Shown: positions 1 through 12,292, numbered from the stretch's first letter. The stretch is 64,000 bases of DNA from Triglochin maritima (GCA_963682175.1 OY821786.1:34837501-34901500), one strand, 5' to 3'. The notes: a model not told the origin generated them from the letters alone. Program-made: numbers and translations.

Positions 1-12
1 TTATGTTTAAGG

Positions 13-263
13 TAGGGGTGAGCATTCTGTCTGGACCGAAGACCGGACCGGACCGGTCCGGTAAAAAACCGATTTTTTTAAATAAAAAACAAAAAAAGAC
101 CGGTCCGAACCCGAAATTTTAAAATCTTCCGGACCGAAACCTGGACCGGACCGGACCAAATCAAAACTTCCCGGACCGAACCAAATCAAAACTTCCCGGA
201 CCGAACATTGACTGACCGGTCCGATCAAAAAACCCGGTCCGGTCCGAGTTTTGATCTGCCCTT
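13..263. mobile_element. hAT-type MITE with CCGGACC-rich interior
   Basis: A ~250-bp element starting TAGGGGTGAGCATTC and ending near CTGCCCTT. It is flanked by a perfect 8-bp direct repeat GTTTAAGG at 5-12 and 264-271. An 8-bp duplication and a TAGGG-type terminus are typical of hAT elements. The interior is a degenerate run of GGACCG/CCGGTCC words, so both strands read almost alike. It has no coding capacity. It resembles the elements at 5738-5982 and 37337-37586 in size, terminus and composition. Confidence 0.75.
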
Positions 264-271
264 GTTTAAGG

Positions 272-1075
272 TATCTACGAAGTTAATTACTCCCTCGAGA
301 TGATTATTTTTGGGTTGTCGGATGAGACATGAGAGGTGTTCAATGAAACGTCAAAGTAAGTTGTAATGTTGTCAAACTTTGTGAGGTCCGAAAGGTGTTC
401 CATAAAATGTCAGAGGGAAATGTAGTGTTTGATGAAATGTCAAAGTAAGTTGTAATGTCATCAAGCTTTGTGAGGCTCGAAAGGTGTTACGTAAAACGTT
501 AGAGAGAAATGTAGTTTTTGATGAAACATCAGAGTGAAATGTAATTGAGCATAATTTATTTGACGATTTTTTTTAAATTATCCAAACACATCTTTTAATT
601 GAAATTTGTTTTTCTAACATGATGTTATTTGGAAAACATAGAAATGAAAAATGTAGATTTCTAATTGAGTTTTAACACCCCCAAAAAACAGAAAATACTC
701 TCATTAGGTCCAAGTATTCAAAATCACAGGCAAATCTAATCCGAATATCCATTTCTGTTAATAATGTTGATAACAATAAATCAACCTACAAATTTTAAAG
801 TTTCTTGTATTAAAACACATCGATTAATTAACGGTTATTCTCCCATACGAGAATTGAATTGAAATCGGTCGTATAAAAAAAACAAAAAAAAACGCGACAG
901 AAAATTTTAAAACTATATATATATATTATAATTAAACAAAACGAAACAAAAAGTGAACTTTTATGCCTTTCCAACTCACACCTCACATGCCACTCAGAGA
1001 AATCCAGATTCCACTCACCTCCCACCACCAGAGGTAACGATAGCTGACCTCTCACCTCCACCTATCCCTCACCCA
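272..1075. other. AT-rich upstream region of RANBP1
   Basis: No gene is visible. At about 340-540 there is an imperfect tandem duplication of a unit reading roughly 'gaaatgtagtgtttgatgaaatgtcaaagt'. The last 300 bp before the TATA box become C-rich, as in many plant core promoters. Confidence 0.4.
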
Positions 1076-1083
1076 TATAAATA
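1076..1083 (+). promoter_or_regulatory. TATA box of RANBP1
   Basis: TATAAATA lies 75 bp upstream of the RANBP1 start codon, in a C-rich plant-like core promoter. It is followed by a leader containing telo-box motifs. Confidence 0.7.
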
Positions 1084-1114
1084 CCTCTCGTACCCTCAAC
1101 TCCCCAAATCCCCA

Positions 1115-1140
1115 AAACCCTAACGAATTCCAAACCCTAG
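1115..1140 (+). promoter_or_regulatory. Telo-box motifs in the RANBP1 leader
   Basis: AAACCCTAA (1115-1123) and AAACCCTAG (1132-1140) lie between the TATA box and the start codon. Telo-boxes are known in plant promoters of cell-cycle and translation genes, which suits a housekeeping nuclear-transport gene. Activity here is inferred only. Confidence 0.5.
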
Positions 1141-1157
1141 AATCCATCCCTCCATCC

Positions 1158-4100
1158 ATGGCGAGCACCGATCCGGACCGGCGCGACGCCGACGACGCCC
1201 CGCACGCCGACGACGAGGACACCGGCGCTCACGTCGCTCCCATCGTCCGCCTCGAGGAGGTCGCCGTCACCACCGGTGAGGAGAACGAGGACGCCCTCTT
1301 AGATCTGTAAGATTCGCTTCTTTTCTAGGCTTCTTTTGGGGTTTTGGGGGTGGATCTGATCCGAGTTTGGGGTTGGAGGTCAGAAAGGCGAAGCTTTATA
1401 GGTTCGACAAGGAGGGGAACCAGTGGAAGGAGAGGGGCGCCGGGACGGTGAAGCTTCTGAAGCATAAGGAAACGAAGAAGGTCAGGTTGGTGATGAGGCA
1501 GTCGAAGACGCTCAAGATCTGCGCCAATCACCTCGGTTTGTTCGACTCTTTATTGGTTTATCTCATTTCTTTCTTAATGTTTGGTAATGCGTTCATCTGA
1601 AAATTGCTTTTTTGTTGGTTTATTGCTTCATTCGATTCGATCTTTGTGGTTTATTCTCTAAAAGTTTGGTTCTTTAGTGGTTTATACCGAAGTTAAGGTG
1701 TTTATTTGATTTTTTTCTATGAAGTTAGGTTACTAAAGTTTTGTTGCTTATTTGATGCTTCCTTTTAAGTTGGGTTAGGTTTCTTGATGTTTGGTATTGT
1801 GTCGGTTTGTTAATGTTTGGTAGTCCGTTCATCTGAAAGTTGCCTTTTATTGGTTCATTTTATCAATCTCAGTTGTTCTTGAAAAGTTTGGTTCTTTAGT
1901 GGTTTCTATCAAAATTAGGGTGTTTATTGCCCCGTGGTGGGCTGTTTGGACCTCGAGGAATCGGCTTGTGTTCCAGTCCAAACTTGCATCACAGTCATCT
2001 ATTTGTTCGACGGTTTTACAGTGGCTGATCGGGTGGTTGTAGAATGTAGCTGGGAAGGATGCTCCTAAAATCCCCCGATTGAGATAACAAAAGAGTAATT
2101 TTGGAGCGTAAAAAAGTACTCACAAACCTCTTTGCTAATTTGGAGAAAAAATTGAGGTTCCATTTTTCTTTGAAGAGTTTCTCTCGATTTATTTCCCTTC
2201 CTCTTTTTAATTTTTTTATCCAAACAAGAGGACCTTGCCTTTTCTCCATTTCTTTCTTTTCTCTTAATTTTCTCGCCCATTTTGAAGACAGCTGAGGTTC
2301 CATTTTGTATAGGAGAGTTTCTCTCCCTTTCTCTCCTTAGGAATTCTATTCTCTCCTTAAAAATTCTATAGTTCTCTCCGTTTCCTTTTTCCCATACCGT
2401 TTCTCTCCATCCAAAAAAGGAAAAGTAAAGTATGAGTGAAATTTACCTAAATTTTTTGTGATTCATTTCTTATTAGTTTTGTTCTTTTGTTGATTTGCCA
2501 AAGGTTTGTGTTGTACTTGCTTTCTCCTATGTTTTTGCTTTAGCATTTGATTTTTACTTATGTTTTCCGCACTAAAGGTTAGTACACACAATGGATTAGA
2601 CCAAGTTGTAAGCTAGTTAGGTTTATTTCCTCTGAGATTAGACTTCAAAATGCAGAATAGTTATAAAATTCTCCCAAAACCGACATTGGATCTTTCTAAG
2701 TTGATTGTTTTTTAATTCCATATTGCTGGTGTTCATGCAAGTAGTTTAGGTTTCTTTTGTGATTCTGGTTTTGATTGGTACTTTCTTGGCAGTTGTCCCT
2801 TCCATTAAGATCCAGGAGCATGTTGGGAATGACAAGTCATGTGTGTGGCATGCAAATGATTTCTCAGATGGGGAACTGAAGGAGGAGATGTTCTGCATCC
2901 GTTTTCAGTCTGTTGAAAGTGAGTATTTCAGTTATTTTACCTCATGGTTGATAGCTTACTTTCCTGTTGTTTTTGTTCGCTTGCTTAAAACATGTCATCT
3001 TCAGCGAATTTCTTTGCAGGTTTGATAATTCCTTGATGCGGTACTTTGTACAATAATCATTATGTTAGTATCCAACTTTGAAGATAGTTATCCTATTTAA
3101 TGTGGTTAGTTTCTATTCAATGGCGTTGGTTCCTTTGGTGTATAGTGTTTAGGATTGTCGTATTACTTTCTGTAAACTTTTATGGTTTGAGGGTGCGAAT
3201 CGGTCACCATTCACATGTAAGTTCACTCAATGTCTGAATGATCATTATGAAATGAGTGTAAGTAATCCATTACAATTTCCCTTCCAACAATATTGCACCC
3301 AGAGTTTCCTTCTGTGTTGAAGTCATTACTTTTCATTCGACCTACAACACATTTGCAGGATTTAGATCATAACAAAATTATTAGTAATATTGAATTTTGG
3401 AGCCTAAGGTACAACTGTCATTTTTGGAGCACATCATATTAGATCTTGACTTTTAGTGATGTCATTCACATAAGGTTGACAATTTTAATGGATAATTTTC
3501 TAATGATATCAAGCTAATGATGTGAAGCTTGTAGCTTTTGGTGAGCATAAGCTAACAAGGGTTTTTTGCATTTTTTTGGGTTGGTTGTCAATATATCCAG
3601 GTTTCCGAAACCAAGAGGTAGGAGTTGATGTTTCTTGAAACGCGACATTGTTAGCTTGGTACAGAATTTTAATAATATACAAGAATCCTGAAATATTAGG
3701 AAAAACATTATTTATTGAGAAACACCATCATTGAAGTCATCCTCCACGCGTTGGGTGCTATAACCCAGTTTTAGGATGAAGTTCTATAAATTTAATTGTT
3801 ATATTCCTCTTAGTTGCAAAATGAACCGCGACCCGGTTCTGTGGTTGAACCGGACTGCTGGCTGGTTCACGGTTAGACCGGTCGGTCCTGTCCGGTTTTC
3901 AAAACAATGGGTCTATCCTCTTAAGTCTGGTGAAGTATTTCTAAAAATGTAAGGCATTAAGGTTTATTCTCTTAAGTGGATACACTATCATCTTTCATGG
4001 TAATATGTGAAATGATATGTTGCTGTGAGCCGTTCATCCGTCATGTTCATTGAACTCTTCTTTTCATATAAGAGGCAACTCTCTTGTGTTTTTACTTTGA

Positions 4101-4542
4101 TAATCAGTCATGTTCATTTAACTCTTCTTTTCATATAAGAGATTTCTTTTGTGTTTTAAATTTGATAATCAGTTGCCTCCTTTGTCAATTAAATGATTTT
4201 AGCCCTCCTTCAATATGGGTGTTAATTTTTTTATGATAGCAACGTTTTATATCAGATTATTAGTGTTGAAGCAATTTAGTGATACATGCTACTTATTGGT
4301 CTTTGAATTTCATTTCAGACTGTAAGTTGTTCAAGGAGACTGTCGAAGAGGTTGCTGAATCTCAAGGAAAGCAAGAGGAGGCCAAGGGCGAAGAAGGCTC
4401 TGCTGCTGCTGAACTAGTAGAGAAGCTGAGCGTGAGCGAGGAGAAAAAGACAGAAGAGTCACCTGCTGCTGTTGATGCCTCGAAGGTGAAGGAGGAAAAG
4501 CCAGAGGAAGAACAAAAGAAGGAACCCTCCTCTGCTGCTTAA
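1158..4542 (+). CDS. RANBP1: Ran-binding protein 1 (RanBP1)
   Basis: Four coding exons, 1158-1306, 1384-1535, 2793-2918 and 4319-4542, join in frame across GT-AG introns to give about 216 residues, close to plant RanBP1 proteins. The N-terminus is acidic (runs of Asp/Glu), then [17 protein letters not shown] leads into a Ran-binding domain at about residues 25-160. Its hallmarks are [37 protein letters not shown] and [16 protein letters not shown]. The tail is a low-complexity Glu/Lys/Ala segment. RanBP1 binds Ran-GTP and assists RanGAP-stimulated hydrolysis, disassembling export complexes at the cytoplasmic side of nuclear pores. The ATG at 1158 is the first after the TATA box and fits the family N-terminus. 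Intron 3 contains a 103-bp MITE. Splice sites are certain from frame and homology; the mRNA ends were not determined. Confidence 0.95.
3813..3915. mobile_element. Small hAT-like MITE in RANBP1 intron 3
   Basis: A 103-bp segment rich in AACCGG/CCGGTT words, flanked by a perfect 8-bp direct repeat TCCTCTTA at 3805-3812 and 3916-3923. The ends (GTTGCAAAATGAACC and, inverted, ATTGTTTTGAAAACC) are only loosely similar. The 8-bp duplication suggests a hAT-family origin. Confidence 0.55.
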
Positions 4543-5729
4543 TAAAATAAAATTCTTTGCTTCAAGTTCTGGTTGTTGAAAGCTATCATTTGAAATGGGT
4601 TGCTTCTTTGACGGTTTTTATTTAGACTGTGAGTCTGAAGGTCTGAGTTGGTTGTTTGGTCGATTGAATTTTGCTTCTCGTGGTCATCATCCTTGAAAAA
4701 ATAGACAATGCAATACTGCATCCATCAGATTTTATGTAGATGGTGTGATAAACGGTCAGCCTTTTTGTAATGATTTGTTGATTATGGATTGTTGTGCACA
4801 TGTGGTAGTGGAAAAAATCACTGATTTCTACGCTGTTCGTACATGGAGTGCGATTTATTTCCTCTGGTGTTCATGTTTGATTCGTAGCTATGGTTGTGGT
4901 ACAAGAAAATGCCGGTTTGAATCCCGAAAGGATCGGTGAAGACCTAGATACCAATTTTAACTTTGTTTGAGAAAAGCATTAAGTAGAATACCACCCATCT
5001 CCCACGGTGTTCATGCATTTTCAATGTCATTTCAACCCGAAATTGAAGATTTCAAAATGAATTCCATCGGTATTTTAAAATGAAGTACATGACCCCGTAA
5101 AAATTGGAATGGATGCCCAGGTTACTATGGTCTGTTGGTGCGTTTGGTGGGTGATTCTAGCTTCTCCGTGCTCAAGGAGCCACTGTAGTAACGGGAGGTA
5201 TGTATATACTTTTGGGTAGTTGGAATCTAAGCTTTTGGTGCGTATCCCAATGATCATTTTTGTATCGAGGGAGCAGTTCAGTTGGGGAGTTTTTCTTGGT
5301 CACTGTTAAATTTAAGAAGTTACGTTAGGTTTTGTTATTCATTATTCACAAGTTTGTTGTCGTCAATTATTTATTAAAAATCTGTACTTGATTTTGTTAA
5401 TATTTTATTATTATTTATTATTATTATTTATTGTGTACTTCAATTCTTTTATTACTAATATTATTATTATTTATTGTGTAAAAGATCCTTAGACAAAATA
5501 GTTGAACAATATTCACAAACTATTTAATGGATTAATCTTAAAAAATGAAATTTGATATATGATAATACAAATTTAAGTAAGATATTTTATTTTTATTGGA
5601 ATATACTTTAGAGATTTAGTTGTACAAGACGACCAGAGATCCTGAGAGCTTCTTGGTATCCAACCAATTCCAATTTTTGACTAGAAAGAAGTAACTTCTA
5701 GATCCAAAATTTCAAGAACTAATTTCGCA
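4543..5729. other. RANBP1 3' region and AT-rich spacer
   Basis: The first ~200 bp are probably the RANBP1 3' UTR. Around 5395-5480 there is a TTATTA/TATTATT low-complexity tract. No further gene is visible. Confidence 0.4.
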
Positions 5730-5737
5730 CTAGAATA

Positions 5738-5982
5738 TAGGGCTGAGCATTGGTCCGAACCCGGACCGGTCAGATTCGGTCTGTACCGAACTCGTACCGA
5801 TCTGTCTGGTCTAGTCCAAAAACCCGGACTGGACCGATTTTTGTGGGGAATTTTTGATTTTGGACCAAGTTCTGACCGAACCGAACCAGACCGAAACCCG
5901 AACCCGTCACAAGGTTCGGACCGAACCTGGACCGATTGGATTCGATCCGGACCGAACTTGGACCGAAAAATGCTCTCCCCCG
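5738..5982. mobile_element. hAT-type MITE with CGGACCGAACC-rich interior
   Basis: Starts TAGGGCTGAGCATTGG and ends AATGCTCTCCCCCG, giving a recognisable inverted GAGCATT terminus. The flanks are CTAGAATA (5730-5737) and CTAGAATT (5983-5990), an 8-bp duplication with one mismatch. The interior is a dense array of degenerate GGACCGAACC words, as in the element at 13-263, so the two are probably one family. Non-coding. Confidence 0.75.
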
Positions 5983-6163
5983 CTAGAATTTCACATGTGA
6001 GAGATCCATCCAAACTTAACGTGAGTAGTTAAGGGGCAAATACTTTTTTTGTTGATTTTGAATTTTTTTTACATATATAATAAAATTAAAAGCACAAAAT
6101 ATCATATTGGATTTAAAACTAACACCAAAAACACACACACAGAGTATCTGAGGTGGCTGGCAA

Positions 6164-8019
6164 ATGGCCCATTCACCTTCATCATCTTCACACCCACTCC
6201 TCATCTCCAAACCCAAACCTCTCCTTTTCTCCTCCAAACCCCACCGAACCTCTCTCCATTCCAAACCCACCAGCGCCTTCTCGACGGCGGCGTCGGTCGA
6301 CACCCAGACAGTCATCGTCGCCACCAGCGTCGTCGCGGCGGTGTCTCTCTCGCTCTATCTCGGGCTCAAGGTGGTGGTTTGTGGGTTCTTTTTTGTGGGT
6401 TTTTTGGTTTCTGGGTTTTTGAGGGTTTGGGTTTGTGCAGGGGGAGCCGATTCCGTGCCCGAGGTGCGCCGGGAATGGTAAGGGTTGTGAAGAAGTTGTG
6501 GGGATTTTGGTTTTGGGTGGAATTGGTTGTAGTTTGAATGGGAGGTAGTTTTTTGGTGGAAAATTTGGATTTTTGGAAATGGGTATTTGATGGAAGCAGT
6601 TTTTTGGGTGTTACAGTTTAATTTTTTGATGAGAAGTAGTTTTTCGGTGTGAGGTTTGGAATTTGGACAGGTCTTTTGATGGGAATTAATTTTTTGGTGT
6701 AAAGTTTGGATTTTGGAGTTGGGTTTTTGATAAGAATTAGTTTTTTGGTGGAAAATTTGGATTTTTGGAAATGGGTATTTGATGGAAGCAGTTTTTTTGG
6801 TGTAAAGTTTAAATTTTTGATGAGAAGTAGTTTTTTGGTGTAAAGTTTGGAATTTGAAGATGGGTTTTTAATGGATAGAAGTTGTTTGGTGTGAAAATTG
6901 GAGTTGAAGATTGTGGCCTTTGCTCATTTGGTATTGTAGGATGGAGACGTTGGGATTGAAATTTGGATGTTGTCTTTATGGGTTATTAATAAGTTGAATG
7001 TTTTGATTTTGGAGATGAGTTTTTGATGAGAAGCAACCTTAACTTTTAAAGTAGGATTGGCGAAAGCAGAATGATGGTGCAGTGCAATGAGATGCATTTT
7101 GCTTTAGATAAGTACACAGTTAATTTGTTTCTTGTGATGCTTTAGGTGGCACAAAATGCGTCTTTTGCAGCGATGGTAAGATGAAGCAAGAAACTGGCAC
7201 GGTTGATTGCCGAGTTTGTAAAGGAGCAGGTAATATTTTAGAGTATACACCTAGCTAATCTTGTTCTTGGTTATCTATTTATCTTTTTATTTCCAATATA
7301 ATTGATTTTCCCCCCTTACACAACCATTTGACACATCAAATGATTGTTATGTTTCGTATTGAATTTTCGCTAAACGCCATTCGATTTGTTATTTTATGAC
7401 CATATTTTGTTAACCGAGCGAGTTGACATTGTTCTTAGACTTCTTTTGCTACACATCTTTAAATAGAAACCCCTTTAAGGAAGGAAAACACGGTTACTAC
7501 AAACTCTTTAATCCTTTGTTGACGAGTTAGGTGTCACTCTACTCCGCTTGCGTTCAAGTTCATCACCCGGTGTTCTAACTTAATCCGTCCACTTACCAAT
7601 TAAGTACCATTTCAATTTGGGCTAATCTAGTTTATAGATCCTTCTTGTACTTGGAATAACCGAGATCATGATGGAGTTCAGGATCTGAAGTAATTTAGAC
7701 TGTCACATGAGGACTTTCAAACAAAACAATAGCATTCCAGAATGTAAGAATTGAATCTTGACCTTTTCACTAAGACACTAGAAAGTAGTTGAAGAGTGAT
7801 GTTTTTTCATTATACTCTTCCATAAGTTGTTAACATTGTTCGAGATCATAATTACATGTTCATTCAAATTTAGAAATCTAAGACACAATAATAAACCACC
7901 TTCCCGAACTCCAAATGTCTTGATTTGATGTTGCTAATGCCTACCATATTGGTTCTTTTCCTACAGGTTTGATACTTTGTAAAAAGTGTGGAGGCTCGGG
8001 ATATTTGAGACGTTTATGA
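6164..8019 (+). CDS. Small plastid-type membrane protein with DnaJ-like CxxC zinc-finger repeats
   Basis: Exons 6164-6370, 6441-6477, 7146-7229 and 7967-8019 join in frame to a 126-residue protein. Residues 1-45 are rich in Ser, Pro, Lys and Arg with few acidic residues, like a chloroplast transit peptide. Residues ~48-67 ([19 protein letters not shown]) form one membrane span. The C-terminus carries four Cys pairs, C75/C78, C86/C89, C103/C106 and C114/C117, each followed by Gly-rich turns ([16 protein letters not shown]), as in the cysteine-rich domain of DnaJ. There is no J domain. Plant proteins of this design act in thylakoid disulfide or assembly reactions, but the exact substrate cannot be read from sequence. 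The ATG was chosen because it yields the transit peptide. The tiny 37-bp second exon is supported by frame on both sides. Confidence 0.85.
6541..6900 (+). repeat. Degenerate tandem repeat in intron 2 of the CxxC protein gene
   Basis: Several imperfect copies of a unit containing 'gtagttttttggtggaaaatttgg' and 'tggaaatgggtatttgatg' occur in this intron. The longest match is between about 6547-6605 and 6737-6795, nearly identical over ~55 bp. Intermediate copies are more diverged. Confidence 0.7.
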
Positions 8020-8929
8020 TACATCGATGCATTGTATTCAGTCGAAACTACGATATAAACAATGCGACAATGGCAATTACCTGTACTTGCATAAATTTTT
8101 GTATATTTCAATAACGTAGTTATGGAAGTTCTTAATCCAACGCATTTTTTTGTATGCGTATTTGGTTAAATTCCTAATTAGTTTTATCTTCTGTTTTCTA
8201 TAAAAAAGCTCAGAAATAATTCATGTTTTTCTATATCTGACATCTACGATCTAGAATCTTTAAATCAGGTTTTATAGGGGTCCGATCCTACAAAAATTCA
8301 TTCAAGTTGAGTATGATGACGAGATAGAAAGATGGTAAGAAACACCAAAAGAAATTGAAAACAAAACATGAACCCCAAAGAAAAAATCGGTTTAAAAATT
8401 ATATTGGAAAACAGTGCGAGGCCACATATACCTTAAATTGAGATCAGAAAAGGACTTCTTCGAGTTACTAAACGGAACCACTGAATTTTGCTCTTTCCTT
8501 CTTTTCGTCCACTATATGATCCTTGAACAACATACAAATTTGTGTGGTATTCCCTACCTTCAATTTCAAGTTTTTTGATCTTTGGATCTCTAAATCAGTA
8601 AATTCTGCACTAACAGATAATGTTAAAGGGTATTTGCGGGTCAAATGTGATGACATCGGTAGCACTTAAGGTTCGATAAAATTTAAACCTGATGTAAATG
8701 ACATCGGTACGTTAAGTGCATAAAAATCACTACAATCTTTTAGCAAAAGATATTCATGTCAAAGGTCTAAAATCACATGAACATGAAACGACGAAAGCTA
8801 ACTTTATTTAATTACTAATCAATAGTTAACATGGCAAGCAACTGCGCAAGTAAGACAAAAGTTAAACTACACCCACATTCATTAATTTGTCATCAGATTT
8901 GCAAGCCTGACAACGAAGATTAAAATAAT
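8020..8929. other. Intergenic region without a supported gene
   Basis: A 65-codon frame on the minus strand (8468-8665) is open, but I recognise no family, and its DNA resembles dispersed repeat more than a gene. Nothing else is supported. Confidence 0.3.
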
Positions 8930-9247
8930 GAGGACCAGGTATGATAAGTCCACTTAACCAGGCATTGTTGTTACATCTTTTTCAGGACCGCAGTAGGTCC
9001 AGTTGGGTGGTGATCAGCGGGAGCGCGCATCTTGGGATCAGATTCTCTCTTTCGGACCACTGAGGTCGACATGATTATTTTTATCTCCCTTTGTTGTTCT
9101 GTTGTAATCATGTATCGTTTTGACAAACTCTGATGTAATATAGTGCACGACTTATATATTTGATGAGAAGTAACAGTCCCGTCTTTGATTATTGGTATCT
9201 GTTATATTGATGTTTTTTTTAAATTTCCGCTGTTTCGGGATGTTACA
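8930..9247 (+). mobile_element. 3' end of a long gypsy-type LTR (truncated)
   Basis: The stretch matches the last ~300 bp of the LTRs ending at 17744 and 20874 in order of motifs: TTTTCAGGACC, GGGTGGTGA, GTAATCA, TTTTGACAAACTC, GATGTAATAT and a final GGGATGTTACA at 9247. The 5' part of the LTR is missing. A MITE begins seven bases downstream. Confidence 0.7.
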
Positions 9248-9253
9248 GACAAT

Positions 9254-9678
9254 CCTGTCAATTGGGTTGTGTTCGTGTATTATTGTGTCTGAAAGTTTTG
9301 CATTTGTGTCAAGATTTCGTGATATCATGTATAGTATAAATTGAAAAGTTTCCATCATGTTTAGATTGAAAATAGTTAAGTGACATGTTATATTGGTTTT
9401 TTGTCATTCTAAATAACATCTTGATTGACTATTATCAAGTAAAAACAATTAATTATCTAACAAAAGATGCAGTTCGTGTCAGTTTTGTGTATAAAAACAA
9501 GTTATCGTGTTATTGTGTCGTGTTCACGTCAAATCGTGTACCAATTATTTTATATTTGTATGTTCACAAAACATCAAAATAAATCATTTCAATCATACAA
9601 TTTTTTTTTGTCTAAATCGTGTCTCCTTATCATGTCGTGTCTGTGTCGTGTTATCATGTCATGTCCAGAATTGACAGG
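9254..9678. mobile_element. MITE-like element with CCTGTCAATT termini
   Basis: The terminal inverted repeat is CCTGTCAATT (9254-9263) / AATTGACAGG (9669-9678). Both ends carry repeats of GTGTCGTG-like words (for example CGTGTCGTGT near 9640) on opposite strands. No coding sequence. I could not define a target-site duplication, so the superfamily is unassigned. Confidence 0.6.
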
Positions 9679-10684
9679 TTTGAGCCACGCTACTTCACCT
9701 GACAGTCCAAACACATTCGTCATTCGTGACAAAACATTCAAACTTAAAAAATCACCTTATGTCTTCAAGATGTCATTCATATGCTATGAAGACTAAATTT
9801 CAAATGAAGTCCTATACTGTCAAGTAAGACCTGGACCAAAGAATGCACGTCATTGGAAAAACTCGAGTGATACATGTTAGAGCATAAATAACCATGCGTC
9901 ATGTTTTCTCTCTCTGTTATGTCAGCTCACCCTACTAATCCAAAAAAAATTCTTAACCATGCCCATAAACACCCAAAATACCATACATTCTCTCCTCTCA
10001 ACGTCATTTGATGATCAATCTGGGTAAAATAAAAATAAAATCACAAAAAAAAATCACAAAATCAAAACAAAAAAAAATCAGAAGATTTTTTTTTATGATT
10101 TTAATTTTTTTTTAACATTTTTGAGAATTTAAAAAATATATTAACGAATAGGTGGGGACACATACCCCCAAGCCAATCCATACCCAACACTCGCCAGGTG
10201 TAACGGTAAACATTACATTTATGGTAAACATCACGTTCGCAAACAATAATGGTAAACATCACATCTATGGTATTTTATTTTTTTATGATTTTAAAATAAT
10301 TTTTAAACATTTTTGAGAAAATAAAAATATATTAACGAATGAGTGGTGACACATACCCCCATCCAACCCATACAAATGGTGTGGATCACCTCGAGGTTTG
10401 TAGCCGGGTTGACGTACATAAAATACAAATTCATCAGGCCATTTTTACAATTTAACAAGGGAACACGTAGAATCATATGACCATGAAAAATAATTCCAAA
10501 AAACACAAACACGTTAGCATATAATAAGAAAAGTTCACAATCACCAGCAAATACAAAAATTGTTATCAAGAAGGAAATCACACTCATATGTTCTACCATA
10601 TGTTCACCCAAATTGATCGAACAAATTGTTAGTGAAGGCACACGATCAGTTCTACCATATACACACCCAACATATACTCAAGGC
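9679..10684. other. Non-coding spacer with a ~190-bp tandem duplication
   Basis: The block at about 10092-10190 (…gagaatttaaaaaatatattaacgaataggtgg…) reappears at about 10283-10375 with moderate divergence. Between the copies the word 'atggtaaacatcac' repeats several times. No gene is visible. Confidence 0.6.
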
Positions 10685-10988
10685 CAGGGCCGTCTTGGAG
10701 AATTTTGAGGCCCTGTGCGAAAATCAACAACGAAGCTCCTAAATTTGAAAAAAATTTGTCCTCCTAGTTTAAATAATAAAAATTTCACTAACTTAATGTA
10801 ATATTAATAGAATTTTTTTGTCCTCTTAGCAATATTTGAGACAAATTTATCAATGTTTATGTGTTATTTATGTGTTAACACTAATTTTATTTGCAACCCA
10901 ATAAGCATATGTACATTTTTTTTGAGGTCCCTTTAAAATGAAGCCCAGAGCAGGAACTCACCCTGCTCCTGCTATTGGGCCGGGTCTG
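10685..10988. mobile_element. hAT-type MITE (CAGGGCCG terminus)
   Basis: A 304-bp element beginning CAGGGCCGTCTTGGAG and ending GGGCCGGGTCTG, so its termini are imperfect inverted repeats. It is flanked by a perfect 8-bp target-site duplication CTCAAGGC at 10677-10684 and 10989-10996. Non-coding and AT-rich inside. Confidence 0.85.
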
Positions 10989-10996
10989 CTCAAGGC

Positions 10997-11624
10997 ACAC
11001 GATCAGTTATGTTGCATGCTTGCAGCAATAACCAAAAGAAGTTTCACATACTAAGAGAGCAAGAAATCCACAAAGAAAACACAATGTAACAACTCATAAA
11101 TCAACAAGACAATAGGAAACATAAACAAAGAGCCACCACTTCGTACATATAAAGGAAATAATTCAAAACACAGACATACAAGAAAACACCCAATCAACTT
11201 CAACATTAAAACATCTGACCCAAAACAGAAATAAATGGTCATCAATCCAAACATACATCAAGAAAAATGATAGAGGACATTGACAATGCAAATAAGAAAT
11301 GAACGCTTATCTACCCAGATGCATATCAAGAAAAAATGGTCACGTTCACTCTGAAATATAAAGAAAGAAAAAAATATCATGTTTCTAAAGAAATATACAA
11401 CCAGAACATGATAGAACAGGTATTAAGAACAACAACACATAAGCCTACAAACAAGACAATACGAGAATTGATCAACTCAAACTTTCAACCAGATAGTGCA
11501 AAAATGCATAAAAAGAACAAATTGATACTGTCAAAGTAACAGTATTCTTGCGCAGATCAACTCTAAACCAAACAAACTGATAAGAATTCAGAGAAAATAC
11601 ACATACATAGGCACGCACTAAGAC
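10997..11624. repeat. A-rich dispersed/tandem repeat, left part
   Basis: A-rich sequence whose blocks recur at 17745-19022. The clearest pair is 11402-11457 and 18966-19021, about 56 bp with two differences (…ccagaacatgatagaaca…). A long LTR inserted at 11625 separates it from the related repeats on the right. No gene is visible. Confidence 0.6.
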
Positions 11625-12292
11625 TGTGATGACCCTAACCTTGATTAGGGTTTAATGGGTGTTTAGATGGAGTGATGATGGTGGTTGCATGGGAATGGAG
11701 GAAAGAAGAGGAGACGTGATGGGGAGGTATGGGTGAACAGTGGGCTGGAGTGTAGGGTGCGACTGAGGTGATTGGATGGGTAGCTTGGTTGGTTTAAGAG
11801 GAAACCAACTCTTCTTCTTCTTCTTCAAACCTTTCTCCTCTCCACCCATCTTTTCCTCTCCTTCAAGATCCTTGAGCTCCGGTGGTAAGGGTTGCAGAGC
11901 AAGGTGCGTGAGACAATGACGTGGTGGGAAGAAGGCGCGAGGAGGAGGTGCATGTTGTGCAGACCGGAGTTGGTCGTTAGAGCTCCGGTGTTCTCCGGTG
12001 AAGTTGTCGTTCTTCGCGAATAAGGTATGCTAAATTCTTGCATTAGAGACTTTCACTACTGCAAAATAGGCTTTACTCGTCGCCAAATAGACGTCGACCT
12101 TTATGACCACCGACATCTAGTGGGGAGGGGACAACATAGACGTCGGCCTTTAGGGTGACCGACGTCTATATTGTACTATAGACGTCGGGTGTGATAGTAC
12201 CTTATGTATCCGACGTCTTTTAGTAGAGCTAAACGACAAACATGAGGTATAGTTTAACTTTGAAAGACTTTAAACTTCAAATTTGTTAACAA

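Noticed and set aside
4905..4945. tRNA-like B-box (GGTTTGAATCCC)
   Set aside because: No acceptor stem, D-arm or anticodon arm can be folded around it.
8468..8665. 65-codon minus-strand open frame
   Set aside because: No recognised family, no nearby exons or promoter; likely repeat sequence.
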